DNA of 64,000 nt from Nitrospirillum amazonense (GTDB lineage: Bacteria; Pseudomonadota; Alphaproteobacteria; Azospirillales; Azospirillaceae): contig NZ_VITV01000005.1 in the NCBI RefSeq assembly GCF_007828035.1, positions 248,001-312,000 of the forward strand, read 5' to 3'. Positions 36,154 to 45,158 of this stretch are shown piece after piece; within the stretch, counting starts at the first letter, position 1; each line of letters starts with the position of its first letter. The notes under the pieces were generated by a model. That model made no database searches. It worked only from the letters and a program-made list of their open reading frames with translations, and was not told the DNA's origin. The position numbers were made by a program, and so were the translations under genes.

Positions 36154-37323
36154 GTGCGATCGGGCAACGCCGTCCTGTCAGGGTACGGGACCACCATATT
36201 CGAGGCCATGTCGCGGCTGGCGGGCGCGCACAACGCCATCAACCTGGGCCAGGGCTTTCCCGACGACCGGGGGGCGGAGGATGTGCTGCAGGTGGCCGCC
36301 CGCGCGCTGCTGGAGGGCAACAACCAGTATCCGCCCATGATGGGTTTGCCGGCCCTGCGCCAGGCCGTGGCGGCCCACGCGGCGCGTTTCTACGGCCTGG
36401 AGGTGGATTGGGAGCGCGAGGTGATGGTGACCTCCGGCGCGACCGGGGCGCTGGCCGCCTGCCTGTTCGGCCTGATCGAACCGGGCGACGAGGTGGTGCT
36501 GTTCCAGCCGCTGTACGACAGTTACGTCCCCATCATCCGCCGGGCGGGCGGCATTCCCCGCTTCGTGCGCCTGCAGCCGCCAGGCTGGACCGTGGACCCT
36601 GACGAACTGGCCGCCGCCTTCAGCCCGCGCACCAAGCTGGTGGTGCTGAACAACCCCCTGAACCCGGCGGCCAAGGTCTGGTCAGCGGAGGAGTTGCGGC
36701 TGCTGGCGGACCAGGTCATCGCCCACGATTGCCTGGCCGTGTGCGACGAGGTCTATGAGCACCTGGTGTTCGACGGCCGCCGGCACGTGCCGCTTATGAC
36801 CCTTCCCGGCATGCGTGGGCGCACGCTGCGCATCGGCTCCGCCGGCAAGACCTTCTCGCTGACGGGATGGAAGGTGGGGTACGTCACGGCCGCTCCGGAC
36901 TTGTTGCAGCCAGTGGCCAAGGCGCACCAGTATTTGACCTTCAGTACCCCGCCCAACCTGCAGGCGGCTGTCGCCTACGGCCTGGCCAAGGATGACGCCT
37001 ATTTCGGCCTGCTGGCGGCGGCGCTGGAGGCCAAGCGCGACCGTCTGGCCGCGGGCCTGGTCTCCGCCGGCCTGCCCGTTCTGCCCTCGGAAGGGACCTA
37101 TTTCGTGGTGGCCGACATCACCGGCGCGCGCGGCCTGCGCCGGGGCGAGGATGACGCCGATTTCTGCCGACGCCTGACGAGGGATGCCGGCGTTGCCGCC
37201 ATTCCGGTCAGCGCCTTCTATGAGGAAGGGGCGCCCACCCACCTCATCCGCTTCTGCTTCAGCAAGCAGGACGCCATCCTGGACAGCGCGGTGATGCGGC
37301 TGAAGGAATTCTTTGGGCGGTAG
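36154..37323 (+). CDS. Class I/II PLP-dependent aminotransferase, methionine/kynurenine type
   Basis: 389 residues from GTG at 36154, with GGAGG nine bases upstream; the extension back to 36013 is not protein-like. PLP lysine K232 in GSAGKTFSLTGWKVGY, the aspartate-tyrosine pair in CDEVYEHLVF and INLGQGFPD near the N-terminus place it among the YbdL/kynurenine-oxoglutarate transaminase-like enzymes, which transaminate methionine, kynurenine, glutamine or aromatic amino acids. Substrate uncertain. The C-terminal RFCFSKQDAILDSAVMRL fits this group. Confidence 0.9.
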   Translation: MRSGNAVLSGYGTTIFEAMSRLAGAHNAINLGQGFPDDRGAEDVLQVAARALLEGNNQYPPMMGLPALRQAVAAHAARFYGLEVDWEREVMVTSGATGALAACLFGLIEPGDEVVLFQPLYDSYVPIIRRAGGIPRFVRLQPPGWTVDPDELAAAFSPRTKLVVLNNPLNPAAKVWSAEELRLLADQVIAHDCLAVCDEVYEHLVFDGRRHVPLMTLPGMRGRTLRIGSAGKTFSLTGWKVGYVTAAPDLLQPVAKAHQYLTFSTPPNLQAAVAYGLAKDDAYFGLLAAALEAKRDRLAAGLVSAGLPVLPSEGTYFVVADITGARGLRRGEDDADFCRRLTRDAGVAAIPVSAFYEEGAPTHLIRFCFSKQDAILDSAVMRLKEFFGR

Positions 37324-37368
37324 ACCCGGCCGTTGCGAGAGGTAGCGCTACCAGCTGCGGCGCAAAAA

Positions 37369-37872
37369 TCAGCCGACGACCTGCAGGCCTCGGCGCTTGC
37401 GGTCAAAGGCGCAGCCGACCAGCAGGCGGGCCACTTTGCCGTCCGAGCCGCCCAGGGGCAGCACCACCAGTTCGGCGGCGGGAACAGTCATGGAGGGGAT
37501 GGCCGGCAGGCTGCGGGTCTGGGGCAAGCCGTTGTCGGCGCACCGGCGCAACATCTGGGCGAAGGGCACGGTGTTGGGGGAGGGGGGCAGATCCTCCAGC
37601 TGCAGGCCGGTGGACTCGCGGCGCAGCCATAAAACGTAATCGGTGCCCACCCAGAGCAGGGTGAAGGCCATCTGGTTGGGTGCCACGTCCACCAGCATGA
37701 CGCCGCCGGGCGAGACCGGCAGATCCACCACCTCGACCTCGGAACTGTTGGGAAAGGCGCGGTCGCCGCGCAGGATGTCCCAATAGTCATGCAGGAGGCG
37801 CAAGGTCGAATTCTGGATTTGTAAAGGGAAGCGGGAGATCGAGGTCGCGCCCCAGGTGGCAGGTCCAGTCAT
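37369..37872 (-). CDS. PAS_5-type PAS domain protein
   Basis: 167 residues. The N-terminal pattern LHDYWDILRGDRAFPNSSEVE followed by PNQMAFTLLWVGTDYVL matches the alphaproteobacterial PAS_5 family (small single-PAS proteins without an output domain). The C-terminal half ends with VARLLVGCAFDRKRRGLQVVG. Start ATG 37872 with GGGAG seven bases upstream. Role unknown; small-molecule sensing or protein binding is inferred. It lies downstream of the candidate RNA at 38093, on the same strand. Confidence 0.7.
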   Translation of the reverse strand: MTGPATWGATSISRFPLQIQNSTLRLLHDYWDILRGDRAFPNSSEVEVVDLPVSPGGVMLVDVAPNQMAFTLLWVGTDYVLWLRRESTGLQLEDLPPSPNTVPFAQMLRRCADNGLPQTRSLPAIPSMTVPAAELVVLPLGGSDGKVARLLVGCAFDRKRRGLQVVG

Positions 37873-38092
37873 TCTCGTCTCCCATCCTTACGTTCTACAT
37901 GAGCGTCGCAAGTCGATGGGGCTATAACATTTGAGCCCGGACGGGACGCAAAACGGCAATGACCCGTCCTCATCCCGGCATGGAATGCGCGACGGCTGGA
38001 ATGGATCAGGCAGATAAAATCAGAAAGCCCAGGCCTGCGCGTCGCAGTTATCCCGGGAGTAGCCCCAACGGGGTACTTCGCAACCACCAAGT
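37873..38092. other. Intergenic region upstream of the PAS_5 gene
   Basis: 220 bp of the gap (the other part is the structured RNA). It contains a small hairpin AGTAGCCCC-AAC-GGGGTACT near 38060-38079, just after the RNA terminator on the minus strand. Promoter of the PAS_5 gene not identified. Confidence 0.3.
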
Positions 38093-38126
38093 AAAAAAAC
38101 TGCCGGTAAGTCGATGACTTACCGGC
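38093..38126 (-). terminator. Intrinsic terminator of the LysR/sRNA transcript
   Basis: Perfect stem GCCGGTAAGTC / GACTTACCGGC with a three-base loop, followed on the minus strand by AGTTTTTTTAC. One of the clearest rho-independent terminators in the window. Confidence 0.92.
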
Positions 38127-38269
38127 GAGTTGAACAGGGAGGCTTCACGTCTGGGAGACGTTGGGCCCGAAGGCCCACTCCAGGACGGGCATCCTGGAGG
38201 AAACATCGGATGCTGCGTCGCAACATCCGATGGCCAATATTTAATCTTTTGATGCCCCGTTTAAAGGGG
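38093..38269 (-). ncRNA. Candidate structured small RNA with six consecutive hairpins
   Basis: Read on the minus strand, six stems follow one another: CCCC/GGGG (38269-38255); a 13-bp stem built on CATCGGATG/CATCCGATG (38232-38204); CTCCAGGA/TCCTGGAG (38199-38178); TGGGCC-TTCG-GGCCCA with a UUCG tetraloop (38177-38162); ACGTCT-CCC-AGACGT (38161-38147); and an 11-bp terminator stem (38126-38102) followed by seven T. Stems three to five abut without spacer. Loops and linkers include TTTCCTCC, CCC and GCCTCCCTG, which could pair with Shine-Dalgarno sequences. It may be a free sRNA or the 3' UTR of the LysR gene; the 5' end is not defined. Confidence 0.65.
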
Positions 38270-38285
38270 TGATTAGCCGTCTCAG

Positions 38286-39200
38286 CTATGCGGTGGGCGC
38301 ATGCGTCGCGGGGAATGTTTCGGCGACCTTCTTCACCAGGAAGTCGCGGAAGACCGCGATGCGCTTGGAATGGCGCAATTCTTCGGCATAGACGAAGTAG
38401 GCGTCGATGCGCGGGCCCGTCACGTCCGGCAGGATGCGGACCAGGTCGGGGTTGCTTTCGGAAATGATGTAGTCGGGGATGGCCGCGATGCCCAGGCCGC
38501 TCTCCACCGCCTTGTACAGGGCGTACAGGCTGTTGACGCGGAAGATGGTGTCGCGCTCGCCGCCCGGCGGATCGCCCAGGGCCAGCAGCCAGTTGATGTT
38601 GGGCACCGGCGCCTTGGCGTCGGACGGATAGGCGATGAGGTCGTGCTTCTGCAGATCCTCCACCGTTTCCGGGGTGCCGCGCTTCTCCAGATAGGTGCGG
38701 TGACCGTAAAGGTGGGTGCGCACCGTCATCAGGTGGCGCTGGATCAGGTCGGGCTGGCGTGGCGGCACCATGCGGATGGCGATGTCCGCCTCGCGCATGG
38801 ACAGATCCAGCTCGTTATCGTCCAGCAGCAGGGTCAGCTGCACGTCGGGGTAAATCGACAGGAATTCCCGGATGCGCGGGGTCAGCCATGTGGAACCGAA
38901 GGCGACGGTGGTGGTCACCTTGAGCGGGCCCTTCGGGTGCTCCTTGCTTTCCGAGAGCATCGCCTCTGTCATGGACAGCTTGGCGAACACCTCGCGGGCG
39001 GTGCGGTACAGCAGCTCGCCCTGTTCGGTGAGGATCAGGCCGCGGGCGTGGCGATGAAACAGCGGCACGTGGAGGCTTTCCTCCAGCGCGCTGATCTGCC
39101 GGCTGACGGCCGATTGGCTGAGGTTCAGGGTCTCGCCAGCATGCGTGAAGCTGCCGGCCTCCGCCACCGCGTGGAAAACGCGAAGCTTGTCCCAGTCCAT
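38286..39200 (-). CDS. LysR family transcriptional regulator
   Basis: 304 residues. The N-terminal helix-turn-helix (MDWDKLRVFHAVAEAGSFTHAGETLNLSQSAVSRQISALE in outline, residues 1-60) and a type-2 periplasmic-binding-like effector domain from about 90 are standard LysR. HRHARGLILTEQGELLY is the wing/linker. It lies 302 bp upstream of trxB's end on the same strand, an arrangement that may be conserved in related genomes; a redox role is only a guess. A -10-like TATATT lies near 39286-39292 upstream. The downstream hairpin-rich RNA would be its 3' UTR if co-transcribed. Confidence 0.93.
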   Translation of the reverse strand: MDWDKLRVFHAVAEAGSFTHAGETLNLSQSAVSRQISALEESLHVPLFHRHARGLILTEQGELLYRTAREVFAKLSMTEAMLSESKEHPKGPLKVTTTVAFGSTWLTPRIREFLSIYPDVQLTLLLDDNELDLSMREADIAIRMVPPRQPDLIQRHLMTVRTHLYGHRTYLEKRGTPETVEDLQKHDLIAYPSDAKAPVPNINWLLALGDPPGGERDTIFRVNSLYALYKAVESGLGIAAIPDYIISESNPDLVRILPDVTGPRIDAYFVYAEELRHSKRIAVFRDFLVKKVAETFPATHAPTA

Positions 39201-39502
39201 TCCCGGTCCTTATGCGTCAAAGACGTTGCGATCCCGGAGAGCGGGACCGTCGGAAATGACGGCCTCAAGCGGGCCGCCATGCAAAGAATATATACCCAGC
39301 TTGTCCAAGACGCTACCGATTGTGGGTGTCCACACGGTTAGGCCATAGACTGATAAGGCATTTTAGCACCGCATCGTGCCGTTTTGGCAACGCCCGGGTG
39401 GCGAATTCGCGAACGGATACCGCGAATTAGTACAAAGAAGGGCGCCGCCGTACCAAGACGGCGGCGCCCGCTTCGGTGACTCGGGTGAGTGCCGCGGGTG
39501 AC
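39201..39502. other. Intergenic region between trxB end and LysR start
   Basis: 302 bp with the trxB terminator (39440-39469) and the probable LysR promoter; TATATA at 39286-39291 is the best -10 candidate. No gene seen. Confidence 0.4.
39440..39469 (-). terminator. Terminator of trxB
   Basis: 12-bp stem GGGCGCCGCCGT / ACGGCGGCGCCC with loop ACCAAG, followed on the minus strand by CTTCTTTGT; 34 bp after the trxB stop. Confidence 0.75.
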
Positions 39503-40471
39503 TCAGTGGCCGCCCAGGAAGCGCTCGGCCTCCAGGGCCGCCATGCAGCCCATGCCGGCGGCGGTGACGGCCTGGCGGAAGACCTTGTCCTTCACGTCGC
39601 CGGCGGCGAACACACCGGGCACGTTGGTGCGGGTGCTGTCCGGGGCGGTGATGACGTAGCCCTCGTCGTCCATCTCGACATGGCCCTTGAAGATGGCCGT
39701 GGCGGGGTCGTGGCCGATGGCGACGAACACGCCATCCAGCGGCAGCTCACGCCCCTCGCCGGTGACGGTGTTGCTGAGCGCCAGGCCGGTGACCTGCTTG
39801 GGGTTGTTGAGATCGAAGCCGCCGTCGGCCGCCCCGCCCTTGCCCAGCACCCGGTCCACCTTGTGGTTCCACAGCACTTCGATCTTCGGGTTGGCGAAGA
39901 CGCGGTCGTGCAGGATCTTCTCGCCGCGGAAGGCGTCGCGGCGATGGATCAGGGTGACCTTGGACGCGTGGTGCGTCAGGTACAGCGCCTCTTCCAGGGC
40001 GGTGTTGCCGCCGCCAATGACCGCGACTTCCTTGCCCCGGAAGAAGAAGCCGTCGCAGGTGGCGCAGGCCGAGACACCGGCGCCCTGGAATTCCTGCTCC
40101 CCGGCCACGCCCAGCCAGCGCGCCTGGGCGCCCGTGGCGATGATGACGGTGTCGGCCACGAACTCGTCGCCGCTGTCGGCCTTGGCAACGAAGGGGCGCT
40201 GGCTGAAGTCGACGGAGGTGATGACGTCGTAGACCAGGGTGGTGCCCACATGCTCCGCCTGCTGGCGCATCTGCTCCATCAGGTCGGGGCCCTGCACCGC
40301 CTGGGCGAAGCCCGGATAGTTCTCCACCTCCGTGGTGATCATCAGCTGGCCGCCCGGCTGCATGCCCTGGACCAGGATGGGCTGGAGGTTGGCGCGGGCG
40401 GCATAGATGCCGGCGGTGTAGCCGGCGGGGCCGCCGCCGATGATCAGGACCTTGGTGCGATGGGTGGTCAT
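39503..40471 (-). CDS. trxB: Thioredoxin reductase
   Basis: 322 residues from ATG at 40471. FAD-binding GGGPAGYTAGIYAAR at the N-terminus, redox centre ACATCDG (C136, C139), NADPH-binding GGGNTALEEALYL and the C-terminal FAAGDVKDKVFRQAVTAAGMGCMAA identify the low-molecular-weight bacterial enzyme. It reduces thioredoxin with NADPH. Divergent from the DsbD-like gene, which would draw electrons from the same thioredoxin pool. Confidence 0.97.
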   Translation of the reverse strand: MTTHRTKVLIIGGGPAGYTAGIYAARANLQPILVQGMQPGGQLMITTEVENYPGFAQAVQGPDLMEQMRQQAEHVGTTLVYDVITSVDFSQRPFVAKADSGDEFVADTVIIATGAQARWLGVAGEQEFQGAGVSACATCDGFFFRGKEVAVIGGGNTALEEALYLTHHASKVTLIHRRDAFRGEKILHDRVFANPKIEVLWNHKVDRVLGKGGAADGGFDLNNPKQVTGLALSNTVTGEGRELPLDGVFVAIGHDPATAIFKGHVEMDDEGYVITAPDSTRTNVPGVFAAGDVKDKVFRQAVTAAGMGCMAALEAERFLGGH

Positions 40472-40731
40472 GGGAACTGTTCCTGGCAGGGAAGGGGACC
40501 CTCTGGATTGGGGGCCGCGCCCTCGCCGCCCTCTAGATATGGTGAGGCAGGCGTGATGTTTCACTCAGACGCGGGACGATACCGGCAAGCGGCCCCGGGC
40601 TCAACGCCAGACGTCACAGAGAGGGCCATCCAGCCTTGCGAAGGTGCGGGGGCTGGGGGCGCCAAGGGTGCGGCCATTCCCCCATGGCGGCGGCCGCCCT
40701 CATGCACTACATGAGGGGGATGGGTTTGCGG

Positions 40732-42915
40732 ATGAACTACGGAACGGCGGCGGTTATGGGCGGTTTCAGGAAATGGGCGGCGGGTCTCGTGGCGCTCGCC
40801 GGCTTGGCGGTCTCCCCCGCATGGTCCGCCCCGGTGCAGACCGAGCACACCGTCAGCCAGCTGGTGGCCGAGGGCCCCGCCGTTCCCGGCCAGCCGCTGT
40901 GGGTGGCGCTGGACCAGAAGCTGCAGGACGGCTGGCATACTTATTGGATCAATCCCGGCGACTCGGGCCTGCCGACAGAGGTCAACTGGACCCTGCCGGC
41001 CGGCTGGAAGGCCGGTCCGCTGAACTTCCCGGCCCCGCACCGTTTCACCACCGGCCCGCTGGTCAACTACGGCTATGAAAAGGCGACCCGCGTCCTGGCG
41101 CGCCTGGACGTGCCGGCCGATGCCAAGCCGGGCGGCACCGTCACCCTGACGGCCGCCGCCAACTGGCTGATCTGCGCCGACGTCTGCGTGCCCGAGGATG
41201 CCACCCTGACCCTGGACGTGCCGGTCGCCGCCCCAGGGGCCACCAGCGGCACCCCTGACCCGGCGGTGGCGCCGATGTTCGCGGAGGCGCGGGCGGCCCT
41301 GCCGGTGCCCAGCCCCTACACCGCCAGCGTCAGCGCCACCAAGACCGCCGTCACCGTGCGCCTGGCTGCCCCTGGCCTGACGGCCGACCAGGTCAAGGAC
41401 GCCTACTTCTTCGCCGAGAACCCCGACCTGGTGGAGGCGGGCGCGCCGCAGCAGCTGGCCGTCACCAAGGATGGCCTGACCCTGACCCTGAAGCCCACCG
41501 GCCGCGCCACGCCCGGCCCGGTGAACGGCATCCTGGAGGTGACGGAACTGGTGAACGGCCAGCCCACCACCCAGGCGCTGGCCATCGCCATCCCCGCCGA
41601 TGGCGTGGGGGCCGCACCGGCCGGCGGTGGTGTGGCGGCGGATACCGGCAGCGCGCCCGTCCTGCCCCTGTGGCAGGCGGTGCTGTTCGCCTGCCTGGGG
41701 GGCATGGTCCTGAACCTGATGCCCTGCGTCTTCCCTGTGCTGTCGATGAAGGCCATGGCCCTGGTGCGCCACCAGGGCGCCCATGCCCGCCTGCACGGCC
41801 TGGTCTACACCGCAGGCGTGCTGGCCTGCTTTGCCGCCATCGCCATCGTACTGATGGCCTTGCGCGCCGGCGGGCAGGAGATCGGCTGGGGTTTCCAGCT
41901 GCAGTCGCCCCTGGTGGTGGCGGTGCTGGCCTATGTCATGCTGCTGCTGGGCCTCAGCATGTCGGGCGTCTTCACCGTGGGCGACCAGTTCATGGGTGTG
42001 GGGCAAGGGCTGACCCAGGGGGACGGCTATGCCGGCTCCTTCTTCACCGGCGTGCTGGCTTCCGTCGTCGCCACGCCGTGCACGGCGCCCTTCATGGGGG
42101 CGGCCGTGGGCTACGCCCTGGTCCAGCCGTGGTATGTGGCGCTGGCCGTCTTCCTGGCCCTGGGCTTCGGCATGGCCTTGCCCTTCCTGGCGCTGGCCTG
42201 CAGCCCCTGGCTGCTGCGCCACCTGCCCAAGCCCGGCGCGTGGATGGAGCGGCTGAAGCAGGTGCTGGCCTTCCCCCTGTACGGCTCCGCCGCCTGGCTG
42301 GTCTGGGTGTTCGCGGTGCAGGTGGGGGCGCCCGGCATGACCGGCATCCTGGTCGGCCTGGTGCTGGTGGGCTTCGCCGCCTGGCTTTATGGCGTCACGC
42401 ATTATGCCGAGGGCTGGGGCCGGCGCGGCGGTGCCCTGGCCGCCCTGGTGGCGCTGGTGCTGGCCGTCGCCGCCGTGTTGCCCCAGGCGGGAGGCAACGC
42501 GGCCTCGGCGGGCGGCCCGGTGGCGGGTGGCAAGGCCGTGGCCATGACGGACGGCTTCGAGGCGTTCTCCCCCGCGACGCTGGACAAGTTGCGCGCCGAC
42601 GGCCGGCCGGTGCTGGTGGACTTCACCGCCGCCTGGTGCATCACCTGCCTGGTGAACGAGCGCGTGGCCCTGTCCAGCGACACGGTGCACCAGGCGCTGA
42701 AGGGTCACAACGTGGCCCTGCTGAAGGGCGATTGGACCAACCGTGATGCCGAGATCACCCGCGTGCTGCAGGCCCACGGCCGCAGCGGCGTGCCCCTCTA
42801 CCTGTTCTACCGCCCCGGCCAGGCCGAGCCGGACGTCTGGCCCCAGATCCTGACCGAGGCCCAAGTGCTGGAGGCTGTGGGCACCCTGCCGAAGCAGAGC
42901 GCCAGCGCGCAGTAA
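40732..42915 (+). CDS. Thiol:disulfide interchange protein, DsbD/ScsB type
   Basis: About 727 residues from the suggested ATG at 40732 (in-frame ATGs at 40711, 40720 and 40756 are alternatives). Signal peptide ending near SPAWSA; a periplasmic N-terminal domain of about 280 residues with a CADVCVPEDATLTL cysteine motif; a transmembrane DsbD core with eight or so helices and the paired cysteines in LMPCVFPVLS and ATPCTAPFMG; and a C-terminal thioredoxin-like domain with WCITC. This design moves electrons from cytoplasmic thioredoxin to periplasmic partners. The large N-terminal domain is of the ScsB kind. Divergent from trxB. Confidence 0.92.
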   Translation: MNYGTAAVMGGFRKWAAGLVALAGLAVSPAWSAPVQTEHTVSQLVAEGPAVPGQPLWVALDQKLQDGWHTYWINPGDSGLPTEVNWTLPAGWKAGPLNFPAPHRFTTGPLVNYGYEKATRVLARLDVPADAKPGGTVTLTAAANWLICADVCVPEDATLTLDVPVAAPGATSGTPDPAVAPMFAEARAALPVPSPYTASVSATKTAVTVRLAAPGLTADQVKDAYFFAENPDLVEAGAPQQLAVTKDGLTLTLKPTGRATPGPVNGILEVTELVNGQPTTQALAIAIPADGVGAAPAGGGVAADTGSAPVLPLWQAVLFACLGGMVLNLMPCVFPVLSMKAMALVRHQGAHARLHGLVYTAGVLACFAAIAIVLMALRAGGQEIGWGFQLQSPLVVAVLAYVMLLLGLSMSGVFTVGDQFMGVGQGLTQGDGYAGSFFTGVLASVVATPCTAPFMGAAVGYALVQPWYVALAVFLALGFGMALPFLALACSPWLLRHLPKPGAWMERLKQVLAFPLYGSAAWLVWVFAVQVGAPGMTGILVGLVLVGFAAWLYGVTHYAEGWGRRGGALAALVALVLAVAAVLPQAGGNAASAGGPVAGGKAVAMTDGFEAFSPATLDKLRADGRPVLVDFTAAWCITCLVNERVALSSDTVHQALKGHNVALLKGDWTNRDAEITRVLQAHGRSGVPLYLFYRPGQAEPDVWPQILTEAQVLEAVGTLPKQSASAQ

Positions 42916-42933
42916 CGTCCCGGTGCGTCAATG

Positions 42934-42970
42934 AAAAAGGGCCGACGGAGCGATCCGCCGGCCCTTTTTC
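42934..42970 (+). terminator. Terminator of the DsbD/ScsB gene
   Basis: AAAAAGGGCCG ... CGGCCCTTTTTC stem with an inner CGGA/TCCG, ending in a T-run. Confidence 0.9.
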
Positions 42971-43029
42971 TTTGGTCCTTTCCCCTGCCTGTACAATCTT
43001 ATGAGGGTGATCAGGATAGGGGCGTGTCG

Positions 43030-43233
43030 ATGGTGGGCGTCTGGTCGGTGGAAATAATGACCTTTGTTGCCGCCCTTTATTGTCTGGTGCGCGGCCTGTT
43101 GGACCTGCGGCAGAAGCGTTACGTCTGGGGCGTGCTGGGCCTTTTGTGTGGGGTAGGTGTTCTCGTTATGCCTATCCACACACATGCGGTCCCGTGGACC
43201 TCTCCAACGGACACTCAGAACCCGAACATGTGA
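43030..43233 (+). CDS. Small two-helix membrane protein
   Basis: 67 residues from ATG at 43030, with AGGATAGGGG upstream; GTG at 43024 is an in-frame alternative. Two hydrophobic helices (about 6-21 and 32-47) enclose a short basic loop (DLRQKRY). The last codons overlap by 19 bp the end of the convergent 647-residue gene. No family recognised. It could be a real small protein or a chance frame; the ribosome-binding site and the helices favour the former. Confidence 0.45.
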   Translation: MVGVWSVEIMTFVAALYCLVRGLLDLRQKRYVWGVLGLLCGVGVLVMPIHTHAVPWTSPTDTQNPNM

Positions 43234-45158
43234 TCCAGCGCGAAGGCCCCCTGGGCGCCGTCGCGGATCAAACCGTGATAGCCGAACAGGCGGCAGGTGG
43301 TGTCGCGGATCAGGACGTAGGCGTCGCGGCCCGCTTCCTTGACCTCGCTGCTCGTGAAGGTCTGGCCCACGCGGAAGTGGAAGCTGCCGGAGCAGGCGAT
43401 GGCGACCGTGCGGCGGGCGACCTCCTCCCCATCCTTGGTCATCAGGATCAGGGCGGTGTTCGAGCGCGTATTCCACGGCGTGCTGGCCGGGTAGATCAGG
43501 TGGCACAGCGTGTCCACGTCCGCCGCCATGCCGGTGCGCAGGAACAGGCGGGTGGACAGGCCCGGCGCCCGGCCGGAATAGGACTGCGGCTCGTTCTTAT
43601 AAGTCAGCACCGTGTTGAACATGTGGGCGCCGAAGCTGGTCTCCGCCGTGTGGCCGCTGACACCGTCCTCATAGCGGAACAGGGCGTGCAGCCAGCCGTC
43701 GGCGTCGTTCTCGCCGGCGGCGAAGTCGTAGATCAGCTCCAGATGGCCATAGCCGGAGGGCAGGCTCTTGCCGTCCAGGATGTCGGCCGCCTCGAACACC
43801 GTCTCATGGTTGCGGGGCAGGCGGCCCAGGTCGCGGCGGGCGACTTCCGTGCCGTCGGCGTCATAGACGATGGCGGTCAGCGGTAGGTGGTTTTGCGTGG
43901 TGCCCATGGGCGTGGGCAGGGCGATGGTGCGAAAGCGGCCGGCCGGGAAGATGGGGGCGGGCAGGATGAAGCCTTTGCCCATCAGGTTGGTCAGGGTGGC
44001 CAGCTTGGGGTCCGGCTTCAGATCCACGCGTTCCACGTTCGGGTGGGCGATGCGATGGCGGGTGGCGCCGGCGGCGTCGGTGCGGATGACCTCGTAGCGC
44101 GGGCGGACGAAGTGCTTCCCGGCGCGGATTTCCACCTGCTGCGGCCAGCGGGCGTCGGGCAGCAGGCTGGCCACGTCCAGGGCGTAGGTGGCGTAGGGCC
44201 CGACCTCGCGGTCCAGTTCCACCGCCGAGTCATGGCCCATCAGGTTCAGGGCGACGGCGCCGGCGGGGATGGGGCAGGGATGGCTGTTCTGCACCCACAG
44301 GATCACCCGCTCGTCCGCGCGCGGGGCGGGCAGGCCGGCGTAGAAGTCCGACGGCCAGGCGTTGGCGTCATGGGTGCAGGACAGGGTGTCCGCGGCGTCG
44401 CCATAGGTGTCCAGCGCGTACTTCACCACATCGTGGCCGGCGGCGCCCACCACATGGATGAACAGCTGGCCGGTGAATTCGGGCAGGTCGAACTTCTTGC
44501 GAACCTGGGCGCTGTCGATCACCACGGTGCCGTCGGCGCCGGGCAGATCCTGCGTCCAGCGCGCCAGCACCTGTCCGTCCTCGCCGAACAGGCAAAGCCA
44601 GAGATAAGGCTCGGCGGCGCCATAGCTGGACCAGTAGTTGGCCGTGACCACGCGGGTGTGGTGGCCGGCGCCATCGCGGAAGAAGGCGTAGTTGGTGGCG
44701 AAGTTCAGCGGCGCCAGATAGGTGCGGCGGTCAGTCAGCAACTCGGCCGGCAGCTTCAGCGGATCCAGGGAGAAGATCTTGGCGCCGGCGGGGATCAGGT
44801 GTCGGATGTGGGCCACCAGGCGATCAGCATCAAAGGCTGCCACGAACACGGCGTCGACGGCCGTGCCCGCCAGGGCGGTCACCGGCTGGGCCGGGCGGCC
44901 CAGCAACGGCTGGCCGATCTGATCCACGTTCTGGGCGTAGACCGCCGCCACGTCCACCGCGCCCTCGGGCCCAGTGAGGTGGTGGATCTCGTCGAACGGC
45001 TCCAGCATGTTCAGCGGATCGTAGACGGCGACCCGGCCCGCCGCCCGCAGATCGGCCAGCAGCGCCCGCGCCGGTTCCGCCGCCAGCGGATGGCCGATGG
45101 CCTTGAAGTAGCTGCTGCCGCCGGTGACGTTGCTGAAGGTTTCGATCTTGAGGGGCAT
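43215..45158 (-). CDS. Unrecognised 647-residue protein, neighbour of a 2OG oxygenase
   Basis: 647 residues from ATG at 45158; TTG at 45170 would add four. No signal peptide or membrane helix. The first 200 residues (NVTGGSSYFKAIGHPLAAEPARALLADL, VAVYDPLNMLEPFDEIHHL) look alpha/beta. The rest is beta-rich, with repeated patterns such as TANYWSSYGAAEPYLWLCLFGEDG, NHLPLTAIVYDADG and NTALILMTKDGEEVARRT, suggesting three or four related beta-sandwich units. Cysteines are few. It shares strand with the 2OG oxygenase gene 97 bp upstream, so the two may act together. Function unknown. Confidence 0.75.
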   Translation of the reverse strand: MPLKIETFSNVTGGSSYFKAIGHPLAAEPARALLADLRAAGRVAVYDPLNMLEPFDEIHHLTGPEGAVDVAAVYAQNVDQIGQPLLGRPAQPVTALAGTAVDAVFVAAFDADRLVAHIRHLIPAGAKIFSLDPLKLPAELLTDRRTYLAPLNFATNYAFFRDGAGHHTRVVTANYWSSYGAAEPYLWLCLFGEDGQVLARWTQDLPGADGTVVIDSAQVRKKFDLPEFTGQLFIHVVGAAGHDVVKYALDTYGDAADTLSCTHDANAWPSDFYAGLPAPRADERVILWVQNSHPCPIPAGAVALNLMGHDSAVELDREVGPYATYALDVASLLPDARWPQQVEIRAGKHFVRPRYEVIRTDAAGATRHRIAHPNVERVDLKPDPKLATLTNLMGKGFILPAPIFPAGRFRTIALPTPMGTTQNHLPLTAIVYDADGTEVARRDLGRLPRNHETVFEAADILDGKSLPSGYGHLELIYDFAAGENDADGWLHALFRYEDGVSGHTAETSFGAHMFNTVLTYKNEPQSYSGRAPGLSTRLFLRTGMAADVDTLCHLIYPASTPWNTRSNTALILMTKDGEEVARRTVAIACSGSFHFRVGQTFTSSEVKEAGRDAYVLIRDTTCRLFGYHGLIRDGAQGAFALDHMFGF

